Assembly (NCBI GenBank): GCA_025997675.1 | Contig: BNUX01000069.1 | Coordinates: 1-15,641 of the forward strand | DNA from: Spirochaetia bacterium | GTDB lineage: Bacteria; Spirochaetota; Spirochaetia; Treponematales; Breznakiellaceae | Direction: 5' to 3' | DNA: 15,641 nt | In this document: piece by piece, positions 1 to 7,539 of the stretch | Numbering within the stretch: position 1 is the first letter of the stretch | Layout: each line of letters begins with the position of its first letter | Program-made: the position numbers and the translations under genes | The notes under the pieces: generated by a model | Told to the model about the DNA's origin: nothing | Databases searched by the model: none | What the model saw: only the letters and a program-made list of their open reading frames with translations

Positions 1-1141
1 CGCTAAACAGTACCGCCTGATTTGCGATCATAATCGCCTCAGACCGTTCCGCCAGCGCATTATGCTCCGCCCATTCCGCCCTTATTCGGGCAAGCTCCGC
101 TTCATGGCCTGCTATTTCTGCTAATTCACTACGGATACTAACGATGCTTGCATTGTATATACTTATTTTACTATTGATACTTCCCAGTAAAGCAGCTGAT
201 TCTACCTCCAGGTTATTAATTCTTGCCATAGTTTCATCTCGGGTATAGCTGGTTGGCTCCAGAGCAAGCGCTTTTAACGAACTGATCGCTGCCTGATTCG
301 CTGCCGCTCTTGCTTGTAAATCGTACAGGGGGGCGAGTCTCGTTTGATAGATTGTTTCCGTATTCCTCCAGGCGTCACCGGTTCCCCATGCTTGTTGAAA
401 TACGGCAATAAGGGTGGTAAGCTTTGCACTCAGATCCGTTATATATTGTTCATAGGTATTTGCTACCCATCTTTGATACGTATCCGCTCCCTGGATAATC
501 CGGCTGTCCAGGCTGCTTATCCAGCCGGCCCCGTAACTGCCGCTTACCGTGTTTTCACTCAAATAATTCCGGCCTATCTCAACCGGGTTTATAATCCCCG
601 GCATCACTACATCCGCTTCCTCAAAACTATAGTTCCCGCTGCTCAGCAGTACCGGATCGCCCCCGGTTTGCCCCATATTCGCCCCTTCTTCTTTTCCGGA
701 AGCATTGGTATTATTGCCGACTTTTTCATTTCTGCCTTCTTCCGCTCCATTGGTACTGTTTTTTCCATTTGTTTGCGCGTTCCTTGTGTTTCCATTCGCA
801 GAATCAACTATTCCCGATGCATTCCCGCTTGGTGATGACATCCCATTATTTTCCGCCGATAGTGAATCGTGTTTACTGCCTGTTTCGGCTGCCCCGGAGG
901 TTACCTTCGGGTCTTGGGGAGGCGGACCACTATCGCTGCCACCACCATCGCTGTTACACTCTCCTGGGCCACTCTGGCAATCAGTACTGCTGGTACCACT
1001 ACTGCTGGGATCGGGACCACTATCGTCGTCGTCACCACTGTCGTCACCATCGCCTTCTTCTGCATAACTTACCATCGGATTTATCAACACCGGAATTGTA
1101 ACTACCGCCACCATCAGTACTATTGCTAACACCTTTTTCAT
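1..1141 (-). CDS. RHS-family secreted protein, N-terminal part (runs off left edge)
   Basis: An open reading frame runs leftward from ATG at 1141 to the window edge, giving 380 residues without a stop. Residues 1-27 form a signal peptide (MKKVLAIVLM, hydrophobic core, likely cleavage after SYA). Residues 28-158 are a low-complexity Asp/Ser/Gly/Asn linker with two Cys (about 55 and 62). Residues 159-213 match the N-terminal domain of RHS/YD-repeat proteins (DUF6531 type): GDPVLLSSGNYSFEEADVVMPG, then a GRNYLSE-like strand and GAGWISSLDSRI. From about 220 to 380 the sequence becomes helical and coiled-coil-like, which is not usual at this point of the family. RHS proteins build a beta-cage that encloses a C-terminal toxin or adhesin; that end lies outside the window. 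The start is backed by an AAAGGA site about 9 bases upstream. It sits 17 bases after the TlpA-like gene, probably co-transcribed. I am confident of the reading frame and RHS family, not of function. Confidence 0.8.
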   Translation of the reverse strand, partial: MKKVLAIVLMVAVVTIPVLINPMVSYAEEGDGDDSGDDDDSGPDPSSSGTSSTDCQSGPGECNSDGGGSDSGPPPQDPKVTSGAAETGSKHDSLSAENNGMSSPSGNASGIVDSANGNTRNAQTNGKNSTNGAEEGRNEKVGNNTNASGKEEGANMGQTGGDPVLLSSGNYSFEEADVVMPGIINPVEIGRNYLSENTVSGSYGAGWISSLDSRIIQGADTYQRWVANTYEQYITDLSAKLTTLIAVFQQAWGTGDAWRNTETIYQTRLAPLYDLQARAAANQAAISSLKALALEPTSYTRDETMARINNLEVESAALLGSINSKISIYNASIVSIRSELAEIAGHEAELARIRAEWAEHNALAERSEAIMIANQAVLFS

Positions 1142-1158
1142 CTAATATATTCCTTTTG

Positions 1159-1713
1159 TTAAAAACCTTTAATCACCATTTTCAAAATCTTTACCGCCTG
1201 TTCGGATGTCCAGTCCTTATTGCCGTTTATCCGGGCTATAATGCTTCCTTGTGGGTCCAGAATGTATGACACGGGGATGCGGGGAGCCCAAGTTTCCCGC
1301 ATCGAGTTGTCTGTATTCACCAGTACCGGGAAGGTATACTGATTCGATTCCATATACTCTTTTACCGTGTCAATCGCCTCCCCTAAAGAAACCGTAAGAA
1401 CCGTAAGCGTATCGCTTTCGTTTTCCTGATATAATTGCTGGATTGAGGGCTTTTCCTTTGCGCAATAGGGGCACCAGGTGGCCCAGAAATTCAAAACTAC
1501 ATATTTACCTGCTACTGCCTGGGGATTAAAGGGTATGCCAGCCGGGGTTACCAAATTTTCCAGGGGGATAGTTTCTTTTTCCGTATACCAGGTGAGCCTG
1601 AATTCGGCCAATTCCTCCGGGGAAACTTCAACAGACGGCGGCGTCATTTCTTGGGCAGTAACGACAGGAGAAGCGCAAGCAAGAAAAACAAAACCCAGCC
1701 AAATAACCGGCAT
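1159..1713 (-). CDS. TlpA/ResA-like secreted thioredoxin-fold protein
   Basis: A 184-residue extracytoplasmic thioredoxin-like protein of the TlpA/ResA/AhpC-TSA group. The active site WCPYC lies at residues 80-84 after the strand VVLNFWAT, and a cis-proline loop (RIPVSYILD, Pro about 147) follows, so both redox elements are intact. The N-terminus is hydrophobic; it may be cleaved by signal peptidase I after VTA (residue 20) or, less canonically, lipidated at Cys13 (VFLAC, which only fits relaxed spirochaete lipoboxes). Residues 21-60 are a polar linker. The ATG is supported by GGAGG 8 bases upstream. Such proteins reduce or exchange disulphides on exported partners; the gene directly downstream encodes a secreted RHS protein with Cys residues in its linker, so a folding role for it is possible but unproven. 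It reads divergently from the secretion operon. Confidence 0.88.
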   Translation of the reverse strand: MPVIWLGFVFLACASPVVTAQEMTPPSVEVSPEELAEFRLTWYTEKETIPLENLVTPAGIPFNPQAVAGKYVVLNFWATWCPYCAKEKPSIQQLYQENESDTLTVLTVSLGEAIDTVKEYMESNQYTFPVLVNTDNSMRETWAPRIPVSYILDPQGSIIARINGNKDWTSEQAVKILKMVIKGF

Positions 1714-1752
1714 TTATTAATCCTCCAGGGGGCGACCGGCGCCCTTGGATTT

Positions 1753-1782
1753 ATTCTGAACCCACCTACAACTATTTGTCAA
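1753..1782 (-). promoter_or_regulatory. Candidate sigma-70-type promoter for the TlpA-RHS pair
   Basis: On the minus strand a perfect TTGACA (1777-1782) is followed after 18 bases by CAGAAT (1753-1758; 4 of 6 matches to TATAAT). It points toward the TlpA-like gene, whose start lies 39 bases further on. The -35 box is convincing and the -10 is only fair; no experimental start is known. Confidence 0.45.
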
Positions 1783-1800
1783 GCTAAAATTAATATTTTG

Positions 1801-1829
1801 TTGCCAATAGAGATTTTTTGTATTAGACT
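1801..1829 (+). promoter_or_regulatory. Weak candidate promoter for the secretion operon
   Basis: TTGCCA (1801-1806) and TAGACT (1824-1829) are separated by 17 bases and match the sigma-70 consensus at 5 and 4 positions. The first in-frame ATG at 1845 would leave a very short leader, and the G-run at 1838-1843 sits almost against that ATG. Either the true start is the next ATG at 1860 or the promoter lies elsewhere. Confidence 0.25.
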
Positions 1830-1844
1830 GCTCTTATAGGGGGT

Positions 1845-2288
1845 ATGCCACTACGAACAATGCATAGATATGCAGTTTTTCGTTATATCTATATTTTTTT
1901 CTCGATTTATCTTGCTTTCATAGACGCGAAGACCGGGTATTTGCCCCGGCTCCTGCTCTGGGGGGCTATAGCGGTATCGTGCGTTGCCCAATTCCTGTTA
2001 GGAGGCGCTATGGCCGTGATTAACGCGGTTCTGGGGTGTGCGCTCGGATTGGCTATCTTTTTCCTTGCCTTTTTCATGTCGGGTAAGAAGCTCGGCCTGG
2101 CTGATGTCTGGTATGCGGGGCTTATGGGTTCGGTACTTGGGCCGGTGTGGTGGTTTCCGGCGATTATTGCCGCCTGTTTAAGCGCGCTCATCTATTATGC
2201 CATAACCCGCCGCCGGCAACCTATAGCTTTTATTCCCTTCATGGCTGCCGGGAGTATCCTGGCCCTGGGAGGGCTCAAAGGATGGTAA
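1845..2288 (+). CDS. Type IV prepilin peptidase (A24 family), short form
   Basis: A 147-residue polytopic membrane aspartic protease that would cleave the leader peptides of the pseudopilins encoded downstream. The two catalytic aspartates are visible in their family contexts: Asp27 in FIDAKTGYLP (compare the WIDxxxxLLPD region of PilD) and Asp87 in the KKLGLADVWYAGLMG stretch (family GxGDxK). Hydrophobic segments surround both. The N-terminal methyltransferase domain of classical PilD/GspO is absent, as in the short archaeal and Tad-type enzymes, so methylation of the mature pilin N-terminus is not expected from this protein. ATG 1845 has a G-run one base upstream; ATG 1860 is an alternative that removes five residues without touching the catalytic core. 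It overlaps the secretin gene by 7 bases and is the first gene of the operon. Confidence 0.85.
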   Translation: MPLRTMHRYAVFRYIYIFFSIYLAFIDAKTGYLPRLLLWGAIAVSCVAQFLLGGAMAVINAVLGCALGLAIFFLAFFMSGKKLGLADVWYAGLMGSVLGPVWWFPAIIAACLSALIYYAITRRRQPIAFIPFMAAGSILALGGLKGW

Positions 2289-4285
2289 AAAAAGGATTTT
2301 ACATAATCTTCTTTCTACTAACTACCTCCGGCGGCCTTTTTGGACAGGCGGGAAAGATATTAAGCTTTGAATTTATAGACCAGAATATTTCTGATATCCT
2401 CTATTCGTTTTCAACCTATGCCAAAATTTCAATTATCGCGGATGATACAGTAAGCGGAACCGCGAGTTTCCAGTATAACGGAACCAATTTTGAGAGCGCC
2501 TTTGACTCGTTTCTGCTGGCCAACCGGCTCTATGTGGAAAAAACGCCGGATTTATGGCTGGTTACCCGGATAGCTATTGTCTTGGGCGATGGCGGAACCA
2601 TAATCCTTGACGCCCTGGACGCTTCGCCGATGCAGTTACTGGAAAAACTATCCCGGAAGACCGGGGCAACCATAATAAGGGATATTTTGCCGGCAACCCG
2701 GCTATCGTTACACCTTGCCACTGCGGGCGCGGGTGAAGCGGTGGAACTGATTATGAAACCCTATACCGATTATACGGTGGAAACCACGGATACGTATATA
2801 CAGGTTAAAAAAGCGCCGGTGGATACCAGCGGGCTCTACCTCCCGCAGACGGCTTCCGGGAGTATCAGTATACGGGAGTCCGGGGGCATTTATGAGGTTG
2901 CTATCGAAAAAGCACGGCTTGGGGATGTCCCGGAGCAGCTTTTTGGGACCGCCCGGCGGGAGTATGTGTCCTTTGTCCGGCCCGACCAGGTGATTGAGCG
3001 GGTAGGGTTCAGCGGGAAGGTCTTTTCTGAAAGCTTGTCCATGATTCTGGAACAGGGAAACGGTGAATCTAATGAGATCAATAATATCTCCTATATTTTC
3101 CCGGTCCAACAAACAGAGACCATCAAACGGTTAAAAGATGAAGGGAAATCCTGGCGGCGGTTTGAGTTAAAACATTTGTCTATTAGTGAATTCCGGACCT
3201 TTATGCAAAGCAGGTTTCCGGATGTTCAAACGATTTCCCCTTCTGACAGCATGTATTTTTTCTCTTTTGTGAATGCCGCAACCGCCATTGAACTGCAAAA
3301 TAATATTCGGACTATTGATGTTCCAAAACGGTCTGCGCCAATTACCCTGAAATATATCCGCACCGAAGATTTATTTAAAGCGTTGCCGCCTTCGGTAAAG
3401 CGGGAGGAACTGGTGGATACCGGGAACGGGAACACGCTTTTCTTTGTGGGGACACCGGAACGGCTGGCGCTGTTTAGGGAAGATTTGGCGATTATAGACC
3501 GGCCCCGGCTGAGGATACGGTATGACCTTTTTATCATGCAGGTGGAAGATAGTTCAACATTAAACTGGGCGATTTCGGCGGAGGCGCGGGAAATGCAGCT
3601 TGGGGATAAGACGATGATAACCGGGCAGCTTGGGAACCTGTTCAATCTTAATTTTGACATAATAACGCTGTTCGGGTATCAGTTTGCGGCAAAGGTAAAC
3701 GCCGCCATAAAAGAAAATCAGGCGAGTGTTTTTGCGGATACCACGCTGTACGGCCTTTCGGGGGAGGAAATAAAATTCCAGAATACGAGTACCTATCGGT
3801 ACCGGGATTCTAATATAGACCCGGATACCGGGAAACCGATTTATTCCGGGGTAACCCGGGAGATTGTGTCCGGGCTTATGCTTGATATTAACGGATGGGT
3901 GTCGGGGGACGGGATGATTACCACGACGATTACCGCGTCGGTTTCAAAGCGCGGGGCTGATGTGTCTTCCTCCATCGGGAACCCGCCCCCTACTTCCGAA
4001 CGGGTGCTGACGACGCAGGTACGCTGCCGTTCCGGGGAGCCGGTTATTTTAAGCGGGCTCAAGCAGAATGATAAAACTATTGTGGAAGAGCGGGTTCCGG
4101 TTATATCAAAAATTCCTATTCTGGGGTGGCTATTCAGAAACCGGAATACGCAGAAAGAAAACACACAGATGATCATTTATCTGGTGCCCCATGTTGACTT
4201 GTCCAGTGACGAGTATACCGTTGAGGGATTAAAAACCGCTTCTATTTACAAGCGGTTTGTGGTTCCGTTTCTGGAGACACGCTAA
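2282..4285 (+). CDS. gspD: Type II secretion secretin (GspD-like)
   Basis: A 667-residue outer-membrane secretin that would form the exit channel. I place the start at ATG 2282, because it gives a clean signal peptide (MVKKGFYIIFFLLTTSGGLFG, cleavage near residue 23) and has GGGAGG upstream; the reading frame continues upstream to 2147 but that part only shadows the peptidase gene. Residues about 27-97 look like an N0/STN domain, and about 113-178, 204-275, 292-346 and 352-410 are N-type ring-building repeats. The C-terminal secretin domain spans about 411-640 and ends in the hallmark VPVISKIPILGWLF (605-618) followed by IIYLVPHV. A tail of some 28 residues after it could be a pilotin-binding segment. 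Its stop codon overlaps the ATPase start by one base. Assignment to GspD rather than PilQ rests mainly on the GspG-type pseudopilin in the operon. Confidence 0.9.
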   Translation: MVKKGFYIIFFLLTTSGGLFGQAGKILSFEFIDQNISDILYSFSTYAKISIIADDTVSGTASFQYNGTNFESAFDSFLLANRLYVEKTPDLWLVTRIAIVLGDGGTIILDALDASPMQLLEKLSRKTGATIIRDILPATRLSLHLATAGAGEAVELIMKPYTDYTVETTDTYIQVKKAPVDTSGLYLPQTASGSISIRESGGIYEVAIEKARLGDVPEQLFGTARREYVSFVRPDQVIERVGFSGKVFSESLSMILEQGNGESNEINNISYIFPVQQTETIKRLKDEGKSWRRFELKHLSISEFRTFMQSRFPDVQTISPSDSMYFFSFVNAATAIELQNNIRTIDVPKRSAPITLKYIRTEDLFKALPPSVKREELVDTGNGNTLFFVGTPERLALFREDLAIIDRPRLRIRYDLFIMQVEDSSTLNWAISAEAREMQLGDKTMITGQLGNLFNLNFDIITLFGYQFAAKVNAAIKENQASVFADTTLYGLSGEEIKFQNTSTYRYRDSNIDPDTGKPIYSGVTREIVSGLMLDINGWVSGDGMITTTITASVSKRGADVSSSIGNPPPTSERVLTTQVRCRSGEPVILSGLKQNDKTIVEERVPVISKIPILGWLFRNRNTQKENTQMIIYLVPHVDLSSDEYTVEGLKTASIYKRFVVPFLETR

Positions 4286-5661
4286 TGAACGCCGTGTATC
4301 TTTCCCCTGCATTCTGTTCCGCTAACGGCGTGTTAATTACCGGGATTGATGAAAAGCGGGTAAGCTTTGGTATGCTCCATCCCGAAGATACGGCGCTTCA
4401 AGCCCGTATTAAAAAGGAGTACGCTGAGTACCTGTGTGTATTTACCGTAATACCGCCGGAAGAATTTAACCTGAAACTATCCCAGCTATACGCGGAAGAA
4501 AATCCTGATGAAAACGCAGTACAAAGCAATGGCGGGGAAGATAGCCGGGCTTCGGTGATTGATAAAATAGCGGATGATGCGCCGGTGATTAATTTACTGA
4601 ACAGTATTTTTCTTGAGGCGCTCGCAAAAAAGGCGTCTGATATTCATATAGAATCGGGAAAGGAACATACCCGGCTGCGGTTTCGTATTGACGGTATTCT
4701 GGTGTTTATCAGGATTATTCCTACGGAACGGGCATTGGCCGTTTCGGCCCGGTTAAAACTGCTGGCGAATTTAAATGTTCTTGAAAACAGGCGGCCCCAG
4801 GACGGGCATATTGATATAAGCGCGGAAGCCTATTCCCTGGATGTGCGTATTTCGATTACCCCGACCATTTGGGGGGAATCGATTGTTTTAAGGCTGCTTA
4901 ACCGTTCCGATGTCCCCCTTTCTATCGGGGCGCTCGGTTTTTCTGCGGGGTATCAGGCGTCCATTAGTGCAATTTTATCAATGGCGTCGGGGCTGGTGCT
5001 GGTGACCGGGCCAACCGGATCGGGGAAGACGACTACCCTGGCTGCGTTATTACAGGAACTAAATAAAACGGCGCTGAAAATTATTTCGATTGAAGATCCG
5101 GTTGAATACCGGATTGAAGGGATTACCCAGATACAAGTGAATGAGGAATTGGACCTTACGTTTGATGCGGCGCTGCGGCGAATATTCAGACAGGACCCGG
5201 ACATTATTATGGTGGGGGAGATCCGGGATACGGAAACCGCCGAGCTTGCAATCCGGGCGGCACTGACCGGGCACCTGGTATTTGCGACCCTGCATACCAA
5301 TAACGCGCCGGAATCAATTTACCGGCTTCAAAATATGGGGATACCCTTTTATATGGTAGCGGCGGTACTGCGGGCGAGTATTGCCCAGCGCTTAATCAGG
5401 AAAAAATGTACCGCCTGTAACGCGGCGGGCTGTTCCGTATGCGCGGGAACGGGATACGCCGGGAGAACGGTCATAGCAGAAATACTGGTTATGACAACCG
5501 TATTAGCCGACCTTATCAGCCGGGGGATTCAGGCGGAGGAACTGCGGCGTACCCTGGAGCAGGGCGGACACCGGACGCTTTTTGATGACGCGGAGGAAAA
5601 GGTACGGGCGGGGATTACCACGGGGGAAGAAATAAAGCGTGAGTTGGGGGTACCGCTATGA
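4285..5661 (+). CDS. gspE: Type II secretion ATPase (GspE/PilB family)
   Basis: A 458-residue cytoplasmic hexameric ATPase that would power pseudopilus assembly. The N-terminal 70 residues resemble the GspE N1 domain (VSFGMLHPED...). Then come the KKASDIHIES segment and, from about 242, the Walker A GPTGSGKTT (242-250), the Asp box SIEDPVE, the Walker B IIMVGEIRD and the His box LTGHLVFATLHTNN. A tetracysteine zinc site follows (Cys375, 378, 383, 386; CTAC..CSVC), which is typical of assembly ATPases (GspE/PilB) and absent from retraction ATPases. No second, PilT-like ATPase is present in the window. It overlaps gspD by one base and gspF by four (ATGA), so translation is probably coupled. Confidence 0.93.
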   Translation: MNAVYLSPAFCSANGVLITGIDEKRVSFGMLHPEDTALQARIKKEYAEYLCVFTVIPPEEFNLKLSQLYAEENPDENAVQSNGGEDSRASVIDKIADDAPVINLLNSIFLEALAKKASDIHIESGKEHTRLRFRIDGILVFIRIIPTERALAVSARLKLLANLNVLENRRPQDGHIDISAEAYSLDVRISITPTIWGESIVLRLLNRSDVPLSIGALGFSAGYQASISAILSMASGLVLVTGPTGSGKTTTLAALLQELNKTALKIISIEDPVEYRIEGITQIQVNEELDLTFDAALRRIFRQDPDIIMVGEIRDTETAELAIRAALTGHLVFATLHTNNAPESIYRLQNMGIPFYMVAAVLRASIAQRLIRKKCTACNAAGCSVCAGTGYAGRTVIAEILVMTTVLADLISRGIQAEELRRTLEQGGHRTLFDDAEEKVRAGITTGEEIKRELGVPL

Positions 5662-6614
5662 GCCGGAATACCCATACGATTCAATTTACGGCGATGCTGC
5701 TCGCGCTGATTAGGGGGAATACCCGCCTTATTGACGCGCTTCATATTCTTTCGAATAAGGGGATTGACCCGGCGGTTCGTGAAGTAACTGGAAAGCTCCT
5801 TGGGGTAATGAAAAAGGGGCGCGGGTTTTCGGACAGCCTTGAGGCGGTGAACGGTGGCGGGGTGTATTTTACCCCCCTGTATTGCACCCTTATCAAGGCG
5901 GCGGAGCGTACCGGCAGCATTGACGCGGTACTAGAAGGTATCCTCTCCGACTTAAAACGGAAACAAGAGGCGCGGGAAAATTTGATGGGGGTGATGGTGT
6001 ATCCGCTGATAGTGATAAGCATGGCCTGCATTGGGACGGTAGTGATCCTGCTTAAAGGGATTCCCCTGTTTGTTGACGCCGGTTTTTTGAGCGGGGCCGT
6101 ACTTGATTCGGCGGTTTCGGGGATAGTGTGGGCGGGTGTTTTTTTAGTTGGTTCGGGGGGTATTTTATTTATCGTGTATTTTCAAATATTCGGGCGGGAT
6201 TCCGCTGAGTTTACCGTGTTTTATCTGCTTTCGTTTTTACTGCAAAACAAGATTTCAATACATGATGCGCTGGCCCAATGTGTTGTAAGCGTTGGCGAAA
6301 CAAAGTACGGAAAGGCGCTGGTGTCGATTAAACAGGCTATTGCTTCCGGGGTACGCCTTCCTGACGCCTTTGCAAAACAGCCTGTTTTTCCCGCCTATGT
6401 TACGGGCTGGCTTGCTATTGCCGATAAGAACGGCAATACCGGCGAGGCTTGCGGAACTATTTACCGGTATTTCCAGGAGCGGGATGCGCGTAAGCGGGCA
6501 ATTGCCGCAAAATGTATTGAACCGGCGATTATTATTATCACCGGAATGTATGTATTGCTGCTTATCCAGGCGGTTATTTTACCTGTGCTTACGCATACCG
6601 GGGGCTTAATATGA
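5658..6614 (+). CDS. gspF: Type II secretion inner-membrane platform protein (GspF)
   Basis: A 318-residue integral membrane protein, somewhat shorter than the roughly 400 residues usual for GspF. It has the family's duplicated cytoplasmic helical domain: the first copy at about 7-108 with the signature AAERTGSIDAVL, the second at about 183-285 with LSFLLQNKISIHDAL and WLAIADKNGNTGEA. Membrane segments lie near 110-133, 152-178 and 288-312. The protein would rotate or seat beneath the growing pseudopilus and contact GspE. The first domain starts almost at the N-terminus, so the shortening comes from loss of the leading region. Start and stop each overlap neighbours by four bases. Confidence 0.9.
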   Translation: MSRNTHTIQFTAMLLALIRGNTRLIDALHILSNKGIDPAVREVTGKLLGVMKKGRGFSDSLEAVNGGGVYFTPLYCTLIKAAERTGSIDAVLEGILSDLKRKQEARENLMGVMVYPLIVISMACIGTVVILLKGIPLFVDAGFLSGAVLDSAVSGIVWAGVFLVGSGGILFIVYFQIFGRDSAEFTVFYLLSFLLQNKISIHDALAQCVVSVGETKYGKALVSIKQAIASGVRLPDAFAKQPVFPAYVTGWLAIADKNGNTGEACGTIYRYFQERDARKRAIAAKCIEPAIIIITGMYVLLLIQAVILPVLTHTGGLI

Positions 6615-7039
6615 GATTGAAGAAAGATTCCGGATTTACTTTTATAGAAACCATTATCACGATTACGATAATCGTGATCCTTACCGCGGCGGTGGGATTT
6701 TCTGCGGTTAAATTCATAGAGCGGGCTAAATTTGCCGCCTGCCGAAACCAGATTGAATCGTTCAGGTTATCACTGCAATCCTATTTTCTTGACTGCGGGA
6801 TGTATCCCACTGCGGCTCAGGGGCTTTCGGCGCTCTGGGAGAAGCCGGTACTGGCCCCGGTTCCCGCGCAATGGAACGGTCCCTATTTGGACCGGCAGTT
6901 ACCTGATGATCCCTGGGGAACGGCGTATCGGTATAAAAATCCCGGGGATAAGAACCTGCCGTTTACGATTATTTCATACGGGCCGGATGGACAAGAAGGA
7001 GGGGATGGGCAAAATGCGGATATCTATTCGTGGGAGTGA
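6611..7039 (+). CDS. gspG: Major pseudopilin (GspG)
   Basis: A 142-residue major pseudopilin. The leader MRLKKDSG ends in Gly8, the mature protein begins FTFIE with Glu13 at the conserved +5 position, and a hydrophobic helix follows. The globular part carries the recognisable GspG features: YFLDCGMYPTAAQGLSALW, NGPYLDRQLPDDPWGTAYRY, and an acidic C-terminal loop (YGPDGQEGGDG..AD) resembling the calcium-binding loop of the family. This is the strongest single indication that the operon is type II secretion-like rather than a type IV pilus. It would be processed by the prepilin peptidase at the head of the operon. It overlaps gspF by four bases. Confidence 0.93.
   Translation: MRLKKDSGFTFIETIITITIIVILTAAVGFSAVKFIERAKFAACRNQIESFRLSLQSYFLDCGMYPTAAQGLSALWEKPVLAPVPAQWNGPYLDRQLPDDPWGTAYRYKNPGDKNLPFTIISYGPDGQEGGDGQNADIYSWE
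6996..7004 (+). promoter_or_regulatory. Ribosome binding site deciding the start of the 67-residue pilin-like gene
   Basis: AAGGAGGGG lies inside the end of gspG. In-frame ATGs follow at 7005 and 7014; only the one at 7014 has normal spacing (9 bases) and it also gives the shortest charged leader, so 7014 is preferred. Confidence 0.6.
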
Positions 7040-7217
7040 CCGGGGAAACGCACTTTTCTTGTCAGTCGCGTTCATACTCATTTTATCCTTTGTTTTTGTA
7101 TCATTTGTTCCACGGGTGATAAACGTAAAAAGGGCCGCAACCCGGTATAAAGCGGCGGTACTCCTGGAAATACAAAAAACCAATGCGGATATTAGGAGCC
7201 GGTATGACCTTAACTGA
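7014..7217 (+). CDS. Very short pilin-like membrane protein (GspK/PilX-type N-terminus)
   Basis: A 67-residue protein of the form basic head (MRISIRGSDRG), hydrophobic helix (ALFLSVAFILILSFVFVSFV) and a short basic tail. The pattern RGNALFLSVAF resembles the start of GspK and PilX minor pilins (RGxALL), with Gly11 as the candidate -1 residue, but the usual +5 glutamate and the whole globular domain are missing. It overlaps gspG by 26 bases and the next pseudopilin by 35, so it is embedded in the pseudopilin block and is clearly part of the operon. It may be a reduced minor pseudopilin capping or initiating the fibre, or a small accessory membrane protein. The gene itself is well supported by its ribosome binding site; the family assignment is tentative. 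Confidence 0.6.
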   Translation: MRISIRGSDRGNALFLSVAFILILSFVFVSFVPRVINVKRAATRYKAAVLLEIQKTNADIRSRYDLN

Positions 7218-7539
7218 AATTCTTGCGGCCCTTTTGATTGTAGGATTATTTCTTGCCGGATTGTCGCAATCCGTTTTTCCGGCTATTACGGCATGGGATC
7301 GCACTAACCGGGAATACCGGGCCGCCAATTCGATACACTTTGTCGCGGCGTCATTTAGAAAGGAGTGCGTTAAGGAAAACAGGAATATTGAAAACTGGAA
7401 GAAGGCGGTGGCGGCGGTGCCGGAGTTAGTATCCTATGAAATTACTGAAATAAGGCAGGGGGATCTGATCCGGGCATTGCGGCTTTCCTGTATTGTGGCG
7501 GATGAGCATATTGAGGTTATCGGGTTATGTACGCCATGA
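7183..7539 (+). CDS. Minor pseudopilin (GspI/GspJ-like)
   Basis: A 118-residue prepilin-like protein. From ATG 7183 the N-terminus reads MRILGAG then MTLTEILAALLIVGLFLAG: Gly at -1 and Glu at +5, a textbook prepilin cleavage site with hydrophobic helix. A better-placed ribosome binding site (AGGAG at about 7193) precedes an internal ATG at 7204, but starting there would remove the leader, so 7183 is chosen on functional grounds. The remaining 85 residues (FRKECVKENRNIENW... ending VIGLCTP) are small and have two Cys outside the helix. The position after GspG fits GspH, I or J; the sequence does not allow a firm choice. It would be cut by the operon's peptidase and form the fibre tip. It overlaps the following gene by 13 bases. 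Confidence 0.75.
   Translation: MRILGAGMTLTEILAALLIVGLFLAGLSQSVFPAITAWDRTNREYRAANSIHFVAASFRKECVKENRNIENWKKAVAAVPELVSYEITEIRQGDLIRALRLSCIVADEHIEVIGLCTP

Noticed and set aside
920..1060. Repetitive-looking stretch of CAC, CAT and TCG triplets
   Set aside because: This is coding low complexity for the Asp/Ser/Gly linker of the RHS protein, not a CRISPR array or a regular tandem repeat.
344..1129. Several overlapping plus-strand reading frames
   Set aside because: They are antisense to the RHS N-terminal region. Their Pro/Ser/Leu and His/Cys-rich compositions are the mirror of its Asp/Ser/Gly linker codons, and only the minus strand gives a signal peptide and a recognisable domain.
2147..2281. 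Extension of the secretin frame upstream of its signal peptide
   Set aside because: These 45 codons overlap the prepilin peptidase gene and give no sensible protein, whereas ATG 2282 starts a normal signal peptide with a ribosome binding site.
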